Position numbers and translations under genes: made by a program. A DNA stretch of 64,000 nucleotides from Aspidiotus rigidus. Lineage: Eukaryota; Arthropoda; Insecta; Hemiptera; Diaspididae. The DNA lies in contig JAVHKY010000023.1 of assembly GCA_035079385.1 (NCBI GenBank), positions 4,790,001 to 4,854,000 on the forward strand. The letters are read 5' to 3'. Below are positions 47,030 to 58,129 of this stretch, piece after piece. The notes beneath the pieces are model-generated. The model saw only the letters and a list, made by a program, of their open reading frames with translations, did not search any database and was not told where the DNA came from. The first letter of the stretch is position 1. Every line of letters begins with the position of its first letter.

Positions 47030-47870
47030 AAAACATATTCTAAAAACGTCACAAGTTCAAAGCTCTCGCAACGAACATGACTACGTTTTCCCAAAAGCGT
47101 AGTGAAATGTTTTCATTGAGGAAATGGGTGACGAACTAGACGAGAACGAGACAGCGCCACGTAACACTGCAGAAGAATCGATATGATGCGTTGAGATGCA
47201 TACACACGTCTACAAACGATGTAGAAAGAGAGAGAGAGTGAGGGAGGGAGGGAGACAGAGAGAAAGAAAAAAAAAACTACCTAGTACCTTGTCAATAGAA
47301 CAGGTTCTTTTGCCGATTAACTTAGTTTAAAATATTAAAAGGTTAAACCGTTCCTCTTCATTTGCGTAAGTTTTATCTGATGTTCTTAAGATTTTGTTGT
47401 TCTTAAATCAAATTCATTATTAATATTCTATAAATTGAGTCGTCACAGAAAGTACGAGAACGAAGAAATGTAGGTATTTCGAGCTTCCAAATAAATCCAA
47501 GATGATGAAATATGAAATTCCTTATTTCTGATGTAACAACAGAAGAAATTTCGAATGAAGCAAAGCGTAAGAAATAAAAATGTATTTTATTCCAGAATAG
47601 TATTTTTATGTCGACTAAAAAAATTGTTCAGCATTTTTTATGCTTTTAAAATTGGGATTACTCTTGTAAAATTGTCGCAAAATTTGTAATGATGGCAAAC
47701 TATAATTATACCATAGGCCTAATATACATTTTACTAGATCTTTTTTTGAACGAGGTTAAACCAATCGTACAAGTTCGTGTAAGTAAAACGCACGAGAGCA
47801 ATGTTCTTGAAGAAAACTGCTCAAGATCCTTTGTCTATAGGTACCTAATCGGATTCACATGATGAAAATT
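47030..47870. other. No gene seen; (GA)n-rich tract
   Basis: Purine-rich GAGAGAGAG/GAGGGAGGGAGG at 47228-47270. A decayed HINE-like end (AGAACAGGTTCTTTTG) lies at 47298-47313. AT-rich otherwise. Confidence 0.45.
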
Positions 47871-47875
47871 CAGCA

Positions 47876-48372
47876 TAATTGGTAACATCTTGGAACTTGA
47901 ACAGCGTTTGCGCTAAATACCTGCTTCTTCAGACACTCATTAAGGACCTAAGACGCAAAGTAATCTGTTCGCAAGAAACAAAACTTACTCCTTTAACACG
48001 ATTTTCCGTAAAGCAATACAAAATACACCGGCTTGATCTACTTACCACACAAAATGCTAAAGGTGGTGTAGCCATAGCCGTCAGAATGTTTTTCCCATAG
48101 CCTGTAACTTTATGATCAGTAAACTTCCATCATCCGGACATAATAACGTGCCGCACTTTTGAAGAACTTACAACGTAGTTACCTCAGCTTTTTATAGTGA
48201 CAGGTAGGCGACTTCAATACCTACTCATCACTCTCTGTGGAGAAGCAACCACGAAGATTTACGGGGACAAGAAATCGAGCGCGTCCTCCTTAGGTATCAA
48301 GAAGTCGTGCTTTTGAATACTGGAGAACCAACCCACTTTAACTTTTTCAATGACCAGTTCTCCGCTATTGAT
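47876..48372 (+). pseudogene. LINE endonuclease (APE) domain, 5' half
   Basis: The frame TSWNLNSVCAKYLLLQTLIK, then VICSQETKLTP and KGGVAIAV (47882-48100) is the start of an apurinic-like endonuclease domain (WN-N, QET) of an I/Jockey LINE. Frameshifted sequence continues through PTHFNFFNDQFSAID to 48372, where a PLE is inserted. The second half resumes at 50507. The two halves read SAID|FTLASSS across the insertion. Confidence 0.75.
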
Positions 48373-48439
48373 GACAGAATACTCAAAGAGTAGAGTAAAC
48401 GAGAAACTAATTACAAAGACCGCAGATATAAAGGAGAAG

Positions 48440-48490
48440 ATGCGAGATCTTTCGGTTAACCAACCATCATCGGGCAAAGTTAGAACACCA
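48440..48490 (-). ncRNA. Hammerhead-like ribozyme motif in PLE inverted end
   Basis: Minus strand: CCGATGA, then a GGTT/AACC hairpin, CGAAAG, and GATCTCGCATCTT. This is the mirror of 50355-50420 with one loop change. Confidence 0.4.
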
Positions 48491-48530
48491 CTGACCCAGA
48501 TACGACTCATAAAACAGAATACCAACGAGA

Positions 48531-49019
48531 TCAGGATTGAACGAGCGAGCCCTCGCGAGGTGACTCAAACTCGTAAACCAATTCAACTAAACCTTCTTCG
48601 GGAAAATACCTGTTGAGTACGGTAACATCGTCACTGTTCAGATGACGCACTATTTCGATATTTTCCAACGCAACGCGCTTGAAGTAAGAATTCTCCTTGT
48701 GGAGGAGGGTAGCCAAACCTTCCTTGAAACTATGACCACTGGAGACAAGGTGGTCCGCAAAGGCCGAATCACCCAAATTACCTTTCTTCCAGGCCTTAAG
48801 GTGCTCCTCTACTCGAATTCCAAGCTGGCGACCCGTCTCGCCTAAGTATACGCCGTTACAATCCTTGCCCTCCAATTTGTACACCCCGCACCTCTCCCCC
48901 CGCGGGATGGGGTCCTTTAGCCTAACAAACAAACCCTTCACAGTAGTGAGGTTATAAAAAGAAGGCCTGAAGCCAAAGGGGCGGAGGACACGAGTCAGTT
49001 TGGATGAAAACTCACCCAA
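48531..49019 (-). pseudogene. PLE GIY-YIG endonuclease domain, inverted copy
   Basis: Minus frame of 162 codons: LTRVLRPFGFRPSFYN, then GVYKLEGKDCNGVYLGETGR with intact GVY and VYLG motifs, EEHLKAW, a conserved ADH-SGHS segment, and an ENSYFKRVALENIEI helix with the catalytic-type Glu. It ends SPREGSLVQS, as in the plus-strand copy. It is cut off from its RT domain. Confidence 0.85.
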
Positions 49020-49046
49020 AAACGGGAGCTTGATCCAACGTGTTGG

Positions 49047-49877
49047 TTGAAGTCTCGAATCGAGTACGAGTCCCCCTACTCCGTTAAAAATTCGGTTTCT
49101 CTGGCCGAGAGGCTCAAAAATGTTACCTTGCCTCCGGGTACTAGCCTCTGCTCATTTGATGTAGCCGGCCTCTTTCCCAACATACCAAAGGCCCATACTA
49201 TGCAGTATATGGGTGATCTACTTGTAAAGTTCAACATTCCTCATAACGAGATACAGGAATTTTTTGGCCTCCTTAATGCGTGCTGGTCCCCTAACTTCTG
49301 TAAGTTCAATGGGAAATTTTACGAGTTCCCTGAGGAGGTAGGAATCCCCATCGGCTCTCCTTTGGGCTCTCTCGTTTCGGAGATATTCATGTCCAGATTT
49401 GAGGTTGACTTGTTTTCCTCTGGCCAAGTGCTACTGAGTCATATCCATTACTGGCACCGATATGTGGACGATATATTATGTGCGTGGACCGGTCCTCAAG
49501 AGCTCCTTGGAGAGTTTCTTCAGTATCTGAATAAAATGTATCCCTCCATAAAATTCACTACAGAAATTGGAGGTTCTTCCATAAACTTTCTGGATCTCAC
49601 TATCTCTGATAGAGATGGGGACCATGAATTTGCGATATTCAGGAAGGATACTTCGACCGATACAGTTGTCCACGGATCGTCCTTCTGTCCATTTTCTCAT
49701 AAGATCGCTGCCTTCAATAGTTATATTTATCGACTGACTAGCATTCCGCTAAGTCAACCAGCTTTCCAAAAGGAGCTGGCGACCACCGAGCACTTGGCCG
49801 CTGTCAATGAGGTCAACTTGGACATTGACCGTATGGTCCGTAAAGCTGACTCGTGTCCTCCGCCCCTTTGGCTTTAG
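49047..49877 (+). pseudogene. PLE reverse transcriptase, 5'-truncated
   Basis: 276 codons from SRIEYESPYSVKNSVSLAER: motif A region CSFDVAGLFPNIP, B region FPEEVGIPIGSPLGSL, C region YWHRYVDDILCAWTG, then INFLDLTIS and FAIFRKDTSTD. The catalytic Asp residues are intact, but about 380 N-terminal residues are missing and a ~110-bp deletion after DRMVRK throws the frame off before the GIY-YIG domain. Confidence 0.9.
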
Positions 49878-50313
49878 GCCTGCTTTTTATAACCTCACTA
49901 CTGTGAAGGGTTTGTTTGTTAGGCTAAAGGACCCCATCCCGCGGGGCGAGAGGAGCGGGGTGTACAAATTGGAGGGCAAGGATTGTAACGGCGTATACAT
50001 AGGCGAGACGGGTAGCCAGCTTGGAATTCGAGTAGAGGAGCACCTTAAGGCCTGGAAGAAAGGTAATTTGGGTGATTTGGCTTTTGCGGACCACCTTGTC
50101 TCCAGTGGTCATAGTTTCAAGGAAGGTTCGGCTACCCTTCTCCACAAGGAGAATTCTTACTTCAAGCGCGTTGCGTTGGAAAATATCGAAATAGTGCATC
50201 ATCTGAGCAGTGACGATATTACCGTACTCAACAGGTATTTTCCCGACGAATGTTTAGTTGAATTGGTCTACGAGTTTGAGTCACCTCGCGAGGGCTCGCT
50301 CGCTCAATCCTGA
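49830..50313 (+). pseudogene. PLE GIY-YIG endonuclease domain, direct copy
   Basis: From the deletion point the next frame reads LTRVLRPFGFRPAFYN, GVYKLEGKDCNGVYIGETGS, EEHLKAWKKG, ENSYFKRVALENIEI, ending SLAQS and TGA at 50313. The GIY-YIG core is intact (GVY, VYIG). It is nearly identical to the inverted copy at 48531-49019. Confidence 0.85.
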
Positions 50314-50354
50314 TCTCGTTGGTATTCTGTTTTATGAGTCGTATCTGGGTCAGT

Positions 50355-50420
50355 GGCGTTCTAACTTTGCCCGATGATGGTTTGTTAACCGAAAGATCTC
50401 GCATCTTCTCCTTTATATCT
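50355..50420 (+). ncRNA. Hammerhead-like ribozyme motif in PLE 3' end
   Basis: CCGATGA (50371-50377), a stem GGTT-TGTT-AACC, then CGAAA and a short AGAT/ATCT helix (50394-50406). The spacing CxGANGA-hairpin-GAAA-short stem is that of PLE hammerhead ribozymes, but position 4 of the core is C rather than U, and a convincing helix I was not found. Confidence 0.4.
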
Positions 50421-50506
50421 GCGGTCTTTGTAATTGGTTTTTCGTTCACTCTACCCTTTGAGTATTCTGTCATTATGTCGAGCCGTAACGTTTCGGACCG
50501 TGTCAA

Positions 50507-50710
50507 TTCTCCGCTATTGATTTTACACTCGCAAGTTCATCTATTTTGCATTTTTAACGTAACGACCTTACTTTACAATTTTCCTCAAGCCATCGATATT
50601 GACGTTATTTTTCCGACTCAATCACTTTATCCTCGATGGAGGATATCTCTAGCCGATTGGAATTCGTCTAACAACAACCTCCATACGGCCGTTCGACGAG
50701 CTTAATCAGG
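50507..50710 (+). pseudogene. LINE endonuclease domain, 3' half
   Basis: After the second target duplication the frame continues SAIDFTLASSSI and sequence expected near the end of a LINE endonuclease. It stops being recognisable by about 50710, where CTAGGCC repeats start. Confidence 0.65.
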
Positions 50711-50744
50711 ACAAGTGCAATTATCCATGCTGTAGAGAAGAACT

Positions 50745-50945
50745 AGGCCTACTATACTATACTTTTAGGCCAGTGCTAAGCCTGATATTCCATATTGGGC
50801 CTATAATAACTAGCCTAAGAAATTTTAAACTTTAGCCTACATCATACTGGGTCTGATATACTATACTAGGTCTTGAAAAATTTCAAACTCCAGTCTTCAT
50901 CATACTGGGCCTAATATACTATACTAGGCCTATAATGACAGAGAC
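50745..50945 (+). repeat. ~72-bp CTAGGCC tandem repeat
   Basis: Three units of the repeat described at 31840-32125 (TACTGGGCCTAATATACTAT, ACTAGGCCTATAATGAC). Possibly the inner part of a decayed HINE. Confidence 0.8.
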
Positions 50946-50949
50946 CCGT

Positions 50950-51795
50950 ATACTGACGCGCCTGGCGACTCATAGTCTTGTTTTTTTTTTCTTTCTTCAA
51001 TTTTTTGCCGACCCTATAAATTTTCCGTTACATGCCAGTCGCCTTTGATCAGAAGAAGAACTGAAAAATATTTTGTATGAATTTTATCCAACATATTGGC
51101 AGCTCAGTATCATTTTTTTATTTGTACATACGTTGAGTTAGTGTATTTTGCACGCGAAATAACAATAATTTCTTCCCTAGATGCCTATATTTGGGTGTAA
51201 GCGGTTGTGATTATATTTCATTTTGTAGAAAACTTGATACTCTATATTTTTTGTTCAAAAGTTTGTACTCTAAAACTCCATCCAAGTTCAATACAGTCTG
51301 TAAAAGTACAAAAAATAAAGATTTTTCCAAAATTTGCGCTCTTTCTCCGCGCATTGAGTCCGAACGGATAGATCTAGTCAAACATATGAATATAGCATTT
51401 TGTAGGGAATTTTACGCTCTACAACTTTTATTTGAAACTTTTTCCTGTTAAGTTGAAACGCGGCAAGATATTTGCAAAAAACTGATTTTGGGGGTACAGA
51501 ACCCCCGCGGAAAGGGGGTCAGCACCTCCCCCAGTGGTGGCAACATATCTCATTTTGAAGTACTCCACCTGAAGATATGTACCAAGTTTCATGCTTTGAT
51601 CCAGAAATGCATGGTCGTGGCTCTCAACTTCCTGACTATGACCTTATTAGTATTAACAAGGACCAGATAATAATTACTACACTAATCCTCAGGAAATCGT
51701 CGAAATTTTTGCCAACCATCAACATAATGTGACTCAACGAGATCCGCGAACGAAATACGCCCACCAGATTGTAGCGACATAATTAGTGAGTACAC
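50950..51795. other. No gene seen
   Basis: Frames 51191-51451 and 51488-51670 show no motif. No repeats with clear edges. Confidence 0.4.
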
Positions 51796-51799
51796 CAAA

Positions 51800-51995
51800 G
51801 CTTAAGCCTAGTATGGTATACTAGGCTTAGTATAACGAAAGCTGAAGTCTAATATTTTTCAGGCTACGTATTACAAGTCTAGAAGTATAGCATATTAGGC
51901 CCAGTATAATGAAGGCTGAATTTCGAAATTACTAGTAGAACAAAGGCTCCATAAAACAGGTTCCTGTTGGCCTCAATTGACAAGGTTTTTGTCAC
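51800..51995 (-). mobile_element. HINE-like left-end fragment, reverse
   Basis: CTAGGCTTAGTATAACGAAAGC repeats (51800-51915) then CCATAAAACAGG-TT-CCTGTT (51955-51968) and CTCAATTGACAAGG, the reverse of the left module seen at 31740-31805. The hairpin loop is shortened to two bases. Confidence 0.55.
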
Positions 51996-51999
51996 GCTT

Positions 52000-52610
52000 G
52001 ATTTCATCAGTGACCTTGATCTACCTTAGGGATTTGAGAAAATGTAGTCCTTTTTTATTTTGGTATACTAAGCTTACACTAGGCTACAATATTGACCTTT
52101 CATTATACTGTATAGGTAAGGCTTTGGACCGAAAACATTTTAACGGGCAAGAGGGCTGGAATGATTGCAAATTATTTCGGGTTGCGCGTGTTTCTGGTAA
52201 CAGAATATTTTTGAAACGGGCTTTATGGGTAGCCCGTTATACCCAATATGCCACTTATTTCTGAAGAAGTAGCGGGCAACCGAGAGTGTCTGACTTTGTA
52301 CAAGATAATTGTAAAAATAAAGTATTGTCCACTACAGCGCTTCTATGGGCATATTTTTGAAGGCGCCAAGCGGAGTGCCGCGACCAGGCCGCGAGTGTGC
52401 AAAGTGAAAACCCAAGATGTGTTAGTATATCTCTATGTGTACCTCGTGGTTTAAAATCTAAGAAAGAGAATTTTAATTTCGATTCTCGAAAATTCCGAGT
52501 GATAATATGCCGTGCACGAGGCAAAATACAAAAATAGTGAATTTGTATTTTTCATCTTCAATTTTATGTTCAATATTCTTCTCGCTACTCGAAGAGTTTA
52601 CAATAGTACA
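52000..52610. other. No gene seen
   Basis: Short frames on both strands (52248-52524) overlap; none is recognised. Confidence 0.4.
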
Positions 52611-52617
52611 TTCTGAT

Positions 52618-52980
52618 CATTGGCGTAGCGAGGGGGGAGGTTGGAGGGGTCGGGAACCCCCCCCCCCAAGAAAAATTAAATATCAAATTCTATGGTGGTG
52701 AGAAATAAAGGTGCAGACAAGAAGATTGTAAATTGTAAGCGCTAAGCTATGTTTTCTTTTCCAGAATAAAATGAATACGGGAAAAATGTACTGTGGACTT
52801 TCTGCAATTTTTCAATAATTCTTTTCATCTTCCCTCATTTCTCTTTGAAGCCCGCCCCTACGAGACTGTTTAGTGTTTCCTTATTTTGCCAATTTCTGAA
52901 ACTTTTTTGTATCATATCTTTTCTCCAACTTTTTCAACCCCCCCCCCCCCCCCCAGAAAAATTTCCTGGCTACGCCACTG
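52618..52980. mobile_element. hAT-type non-autonomous element (363 bp)
   Basis: Ends CATTGGCGTAGCGAGG (52618) and CCTGGCTACGCCACTG (52980) are inverted, with perfect 8-bp duplications ATTCTGAT (52610-52617, 52981-52988). Subterminal C runs flank AGAAAAATT on both sides in inverted orientation. No transposase. The 8-bp duplication defines hAT. Confidence 0.85.
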
Positions 52981-52989
52981 ATTCTGATG

Positions 52990-53915
52990 AACTCTCCACA
53001 TTTGAAGAGCATGATAGGATGGTCTCAGAAATTCTCAGAAGGAGGTTGCTGTACAAATTTTTTGTGATGCGGCGGTCCCTGAGATGGGGAAGCCCAATTA
53101 TCCTTCAATGTCGAACTAATCTACAGAAAAAAACACTCACGCAGTCGCGTGAGTAGTACACGACTTTTCTTCCCACAATGCAAAAAACATTGAGAGAGTC
53201 ATTCCCTCTCTTTAAATTAAATACCAATGACCTGTCAATCATGTCAAACATTTGTAGAATAAACAATAAAACTCAGTTTATAAATTCTATCACTACGATG
53301 TCACATCAACAGATAACAGAGTAAAAATACCTATAATCCAATAAGGAAACCTGAATTTTGTTATAATTTAGGCTAAGAGTCATCTAAAACCTACAAAACG
53401 TCTCCAGAAAAACCACTCCCCCTCCCCCTGTCCAAACTGCTACGAGGCTATAACAGTTGTTTCTAATAAAAAAGAGCTCTACAATCATTTTTTCCCATAC
53501 CTTATTCTTAGCATATTATTAGTCTAGTATACTGTATATTAGGATGAGTGGTTCAATTCTTTATCACTTCCGATTTCTGGCATCTCATAAAGCTATCTCG
53601 AGCTGCTATTCCTCTCGTGCACTCATAAATTGCCTTCACGCTATTATATCACCATTTTCTATGCACACTCCACCCCAAAATTCTTCATCTGGGAATCCAG
53701 TTACAACGAGATCCCGAAAAACTAAAAAAATCGATGTCGAAACGAAAGAAGCAACCAATCACCCAATAGTCAACCCCTCATTCCTTCCCTCACGCTTCAA
53801 CCATTCCAAACGTATTAACAAAATACCTCACTTTTCTAGCTAGAAAATTCGGTAAAAATATATAGCACCCAAGCCCGGTTTACTCGTTAGTCTAATCTCA
53901 AATCTCACTCAAAAA
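52990..53915. other. Unassigned; small frame at 53544-53843
   Basis: A 99-codon plus frame from a real ATG (53544) is Ser/His-rich with no domain. GGAAACCTGAATTTTG (53344) and AATACCTCACTTTTCTAG (53822) recur at 55329 and 55431, so part of this is a dispersed repeat. Confidence 0.35.
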
Positions 53916-53919
53916 AGCC

Positions 53920-54138
53920 AGTCCAAATTGAAAATAATCTTTCCATCTCTTTTGACACCTCAAATCAACTATGAACCACTATTAATTATGTACCCATACA
54001 TGAAAAAATGACAAATAAATCAATTATTAATTAAGAGTGAAATCACCCAGGTAGTCTCGCATCAGCACACTTGATGAAGATTAAAAAATTGTACTTAATC
54101 ATTCAAAGTCAAGGTTTTCACTAAAATCAGTCGAATAA
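53920..54138 (+). repeat. Dispersed repeat family X, copy 2, left part
   Basis: Aligns with 46160-46375 (CAAATTGAAAATAATCTTTC and onward), then is cut by a LINE 3' end; the repeat resumes at 54633 with TATCGAGTATGACTAATAA, the continuation expected from copy 1. Confidence 0.65.
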
Positions 54139-54139
54139 C

Positions 54140-54632
54140 AAATTAAGAAAAATAAAACGTGAACCCACATTTTGGTCCTCATCCCAACGAAATTCAAGGC
54201 AAGAGGACGTCATTTTAGCTCGGCTGCGAATAGGCCACACTCGTCTTACTCATACTTATCTTCTCACTAATCTCGCTCCTCCATCATGCCCTCACTGTCT
54301 CCAAGAAAATTTATCAGTTGATCATTTTTTTTCATGCCCCGTCCTGCAACCCACTCGAACCTCCCTAAATATATCTTCCAATATCAATGCAGCACTAAAC
54401 AACAACTCCGAAACCATCGACTCAACCCTAACTTATTTACGCACCACTCAATTCTACAACTTCATATAATTCACCAACAAATTCCGTTCGATCGCCACTC
54501 AATTCCACCAATACGTACCTAATTTAACCTAATTCAAGTAATGTTCTAAAATAAGATTGTAACGCCGAGCAAATAACCCTCGTGCAGTTTATAATGCTCG
54601 TAAAATAATAATAATAAAAAAAAAAAAAAAAC
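54140..54632 (+). mobile_element. 5'-truncated LINE insertion with poly(A) tail
   Basis: Frames include ARLRIGHTRLTHTYLLTNL, PPSCPHCLQENLSVDHFF, the family C-terminal module, then a 3' UTR with CGAGCAAATAACCCTCGTGC and a tail ATAATAATAATA plus 16 A (54603-54630). The tail and 5' truncation show target-primed insertion into repeat X. Confidence 0.8.
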
Positions 54633-55345
54633 TATCGAGTATGACTAATAATAATGAAAAATAGCTAGAAAAATGAAGAACTCGCCATTGCCACTATCCG
54701 TTCAAAAATAAATTTAACAAAACAAATAAAATTTGACAAAACAAAATTCAACGCTTTAGGGGCTGTGGGAAGCGAGATACAAGTGTACTAAATTTGAACA
54801 AAAAGGTTTCATCGGAAATAAAATCCAATGAACCCTTGGTAAAGAATGAACAAAGAATGAACCTGTCGAATGATGAAAGGTTCTTCACAATACACGTACT
54901 GATAACGAAAGTGGTAAACGTATAGGAAAATCCGCTTCTCCTAACGTAAGCAGCTACTCGCAGCTATTCGTAAGAAGCTACTCGTAATAGTGAAAAATTT
55001 TTCAACAAAAGTAAAAATTTCTCGAGAACTACTCATCCGATCCTCAAAAAAAATGCAGGTGCACATCTTCAAATATAATACTACAATATGGCCGAGTTAC
55101 AAAAAAATCCATCGGGTAGTTTCGGAGGAGTTCCGCGGACAAAAAGGTACTCGAAATACTGCAAAATTTCTCAACAAATTGAAAATTTCTCGAGAACTAC
55201 TCATCCGATTTTCAAAAAAATTGCACATCTTCAGATATACTACTACAATATGGCCAAGTTACAAAAAAATCCATCGGGTAGTTTCGGAGGAGTTCCGCCG
55301 ACAAAAAAATCTTATATATATATATATAAGGAAACCTGAAATTTT
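54633..55345 (+). repeat. Dispersed repeat family X, copy 2, right part with internal duplication
   Basis: The ~190-bp unit (AAATTTCTCGAGAACTACTC, ACTACAATATGGCC, CCATCGGGTAGTTTCGGAGG) is present twice (about 55005-55145 and 55180-55310); copy 1 at 46.5 kb has it once. It ends in (TA)n. Confidence 0.75.
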
Positions 55346-55619
55346 TTTTTATGCTAGTTGTGATCTAGGACCCCTAAAACGTCGAGAAAGTTCATTACCC
55401 ACTCCCCCTGTTGACCTTGCTACGGGTGTAATACCTCACTTTTCTAGTTAGAAAAGTCGGTAAAATACTGCACACCGTTGGCTTTCTTGGCAACATTTTT
55501 AACATTGAAAATTCCATTTTTTCTGTACCCAACTTGTAAACAAATGTGTGTAATAGGACCAAACTAGAATTTTCACTTTTCAAATTGTGACCGAAATTTT
55601 TTGATCGAAACAGTTATAA

Positions 55620-56125
55620 CCCAACAAATACAAATTTTTAACGGGGAACCCGCTATCCCTTTTTTTTTCGCGCTCGCGGTCCGAGGTTGATGACGTCACG
55701 GAGAGGGGGCCTTAAAACAATTTTGAATCTCGAGCTATATATGATAAGACGGGGGCTTGGAAAAATTTCGACCTTTGAGCTATATACGATAGGAGGGGGA
55801 CTTAGAGAAATTTCCACCTCCGAGCTATATATGATAGGAGTCAACATTTTCCAAGTTTTCCGCCGGACGGCGCACGGCTTAAATTTTGACTCTTGAGCTA
55901 CATGTGATAGGACGGGGACTTGTATATTTTGACCCTCGAGCTATATATTATAGGGGGGGGGGCTTGGAAAAGTTTCCACTGTTGAGCTATATACGACAGG
56001 AGGGAGACTTGGAAAAACAACGGCTTCCTTGAAATTGCAGCGCGTTCAAGTTGTCACGTCATGATTTTCTGGACTTGGAAAAACTTCAGGCTCTAAGCTT
56101 TGATGGGAGGGGACTTGGAAAAATT
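55620..56125 (-). mobile_element. HINE-like element, AGCGGG subtype, reverse
   Basis: The end AACGGG-GAA-CCCGCT (55640-55654) is followed by GAGGTTGATGACGTCAC, matching in reverse the right ends at 2620-2704 and 63520-63606. Five decayed 45-bp units follow (55710-56010). The far end is unclear; 56013-56095 is an inverted match of 59866-59945. Confidence 0.5.
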
Positions 56126-56218
56126 CTCGGGACATTGCAGTCCTCCAATGGCATCTAATTTTTCATTCTCTGGTCTCCTCTTCTTTCACCTTCTTTCAGC
56201 GATCGCGATGCTTTAAGG

Positions 56219-56500
56219 TTAACAATCTCTCTCTCTGCAGTGTGACAAAAGCAGCGTGTATCTCCTCATTCTCACGAGAAAATTTGTATAATTTCGTTGT
56301 AGAAGGGAATTCTTTAATTTGTCAACTTCTGCCTTCAACCTCTCATTCTTGTGAAATCGACGAGCTGATAGTTCGACTACAGTTTTGTACTGCGAACGTA
56401 AACAAAGGACCTCGCAAGTCAGTTCACGAATTTTCTTATCCTTTTCCACACACCAATTTGATATATGTGTAGTGGAAACTTTTCGGAAAACTATAAACAC
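56219..56500 (-). pseudogene. Possible frameshifted coiled-coil exon
   Basis: The minus frame encodes EKDKKIRELTCEVLCLRSQY, ERLKAEVDKLKNSLLQ with heptad-like charge and Leu spacing. A second frame then continues KFSRENEEIHAAFVTLQRER to a stop near 56213. The two together read as one coiled coil broken by a frameshift around 56300. The family is not identified. It may be a processed pseudogene, or an exon with a sequencing indel. Confidence 0.35.
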
Positions 56501-56799
56501 CGATGAAGGTTTGTATCCAGAGATCTAATTAATGGCGTACTCGGAACAACGATGAATGAAAGAAGGGTTTTTTGCTACAAAAGTAAAATCTGACAAAGAA
56601 ACTGAAGAGCCGATAAGGCCTCTTTTGCCCAAAAAATGACGGGTGAGTTGACCGTTTTGTCTGAAATTATAACGGGCAAAACTAGTTTCGGGCAGGTCAT
56701 CAATTCATAATCACGGGTAACTGGCAAACGGGCTGAAATGATGAAAACAATTCGGTCACGGGCCGCGGCCCGAAATTTGACCCGTTAATTCCAAGCCTT

Positions 56800-57250
56800 A
56801 ACTATAGGCCCAACATACAGTATACTAGGCTTTATTTGGCCTTCCCTATTTTCATTACACTAAGCCTAACATACAGTAAACTAGAAGCTAATGATGGCTG
56901 GGGCTACTCCTGCGAAAATCACGAGTGAGCCCGTGAGCTATTCAGGTTAACATGAAATACATTAAGAATTGGGGGGTGAACGAGTGGTGCAAGTGAGATC
57001 GTGACCCACTTATTAGCCTAATTCATACTTGTACAATCTACTTCACCTGCACAAGGCTAAGAATGAGTCCGTCCACTAGTTAGCCTAACATACAGGAAGG
57101 TTTATACTAAACTAAGAAATACTGGGGAAGGGGACCTAAATATGATGTCATCATGCCATTTGGACACATCAAGAATAAAAATAATAGATAGAATTGATTC
57201 AATAACTTATGATCGATAAAATCGATATATTGGATCGAAATGTGAGAAGA
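56800..57250 (+). repeat. Dispersed repeat, copy 2 (with 28.85-29.23 kb)
   Basis: CTAGGC/ACATACAGTATACTAGG and GGGGTGAACGAGTGGTGC segments, then ATGATGTCATCATGCC and GATCGATAAAATCGATATAT, aligning with the end of copy 1. Confidence 0.6.
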
Positions 57251-57328
57251 AACCATATTAAATGCTACACCAAGTGTCTTTGGAGGAGACATGTTCGCTT
57301 CTGAGTTTTTTTCTGAGATATATCATTA

Positions 57329-57673
57329 ATGGTCCAAATAATGGACTATACTTTCGGGGGCGAGATCATTGGTGGCTTACTTTTGAAACCCGATAACGAA
57401 CATTTTGCAATAATATTCTTTCGTATACACGTAATTTCATATACAATCCACAAACATATAAAATTACCTACCAGAGATTTAATTACGGCAACTCTGCACG
57501 TTTGCGAATTGTGTATGATATTCCTCAGCAAGGTCCTGTCTAATACCAGGAAATATCCTTTGTGGCCTTACTGTGACACAAATAGAACCTGTCCCGAATG
57601 TTTATCAATCAACATTGGAAGAAGTAACTTACGCACGAGTATTGAACTTTTACTCGTTATAAGAAGAAGTTAA
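57329..57673 (+). CDS. Unidentified ORF (114 codons) with a CDTNRTCPEC motif
   Basis: Real ATG at 57329, stop at 57671-57673. A hydrophobic N-terminal third and a CxxxxxCPxC pair near residue 82. No family recognised. Antisense frames exist, so coding status is uncertain; it lies in the NADK intron on the opposite strand. Confidence 0.25.
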   Translation: MVQIMDYTFGGEIIGGLLLKPDNEHFAIIFFRIHVISYTIHKHIKLPTRDLITATLHVCELCMIFLSKVLSNTRKYPLWPYCDTNRTCPECLSINIGRSNLRTSIELLLVIRRS

Positions 57674-57679
57674 TTTTCC

Positions 57680-58125
57680 ATTATTTTCGAATATAAAATC
57701 TCAAGCTCTTGATCGCCGCACTCGATCGACAAAATACAGCGATGCGGCACGTGATTTCTAATCAATCATTTGTGATGATAAAATATTCATACTTATCGTT
57801 AAAGTTAAATATTTACGATCATCAGACTCACTATCAGTACCTACGCTCGCTGTAAGTCGTTCTTCAATTATTAGAAATTAAAATTCTCAGTATACAGCGA
57901 AGCAACTTCTGAATTGCGTGAAATATCGCAACAAGTGTTGTGAGAGGCTCATTCTTGTCCCTCGTTTTATTGCTCTTCTTCAAGTTGGAGAATTTTAAGA
58001 TAGGTAGGTAAGTATTTGAATCTAGCCGAGTAATTAGGTCACTGACTGAAATACTTATACGCTACGTACAAATAAAAAGAAAAGTTTCTCGAAATCTAGT
58101 AATGAACCATTCTGTAAAGATCATC
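57680..58125. other. NADK intron after the distal first exon; no other gene seen
   Basis: AT-rich, unique-looking sequence with no repeats recognised. Confidence 0.45.
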
Positions 58126-58129
58126 TTAC

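Larger units (their letters stand above)
48373..50506 (+). mobile_element. Penelope-like element with long inverted 5' copy and 15-bp target duplication
   Basis: The target duplication TTCTCCGCTATTGAT is perfect (48358-48372 and 50507-50521), in a LINE endonuclease frame. The left ~650 bp (48373-49040) is an inverted copy of the right end (GIY-YIG region plus 3' terminus); the right part (49047-50506) holds the RT and GIY-YIG on the plus strand. Beyond the inverted end, the right terminus has about 35 extra nt (50472-50506) that look like the start of the next ORF (ATGTCGAGC...). The layout matches Penelope elements with terminal repeats in inverse orientation. Confidence 0.9.
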
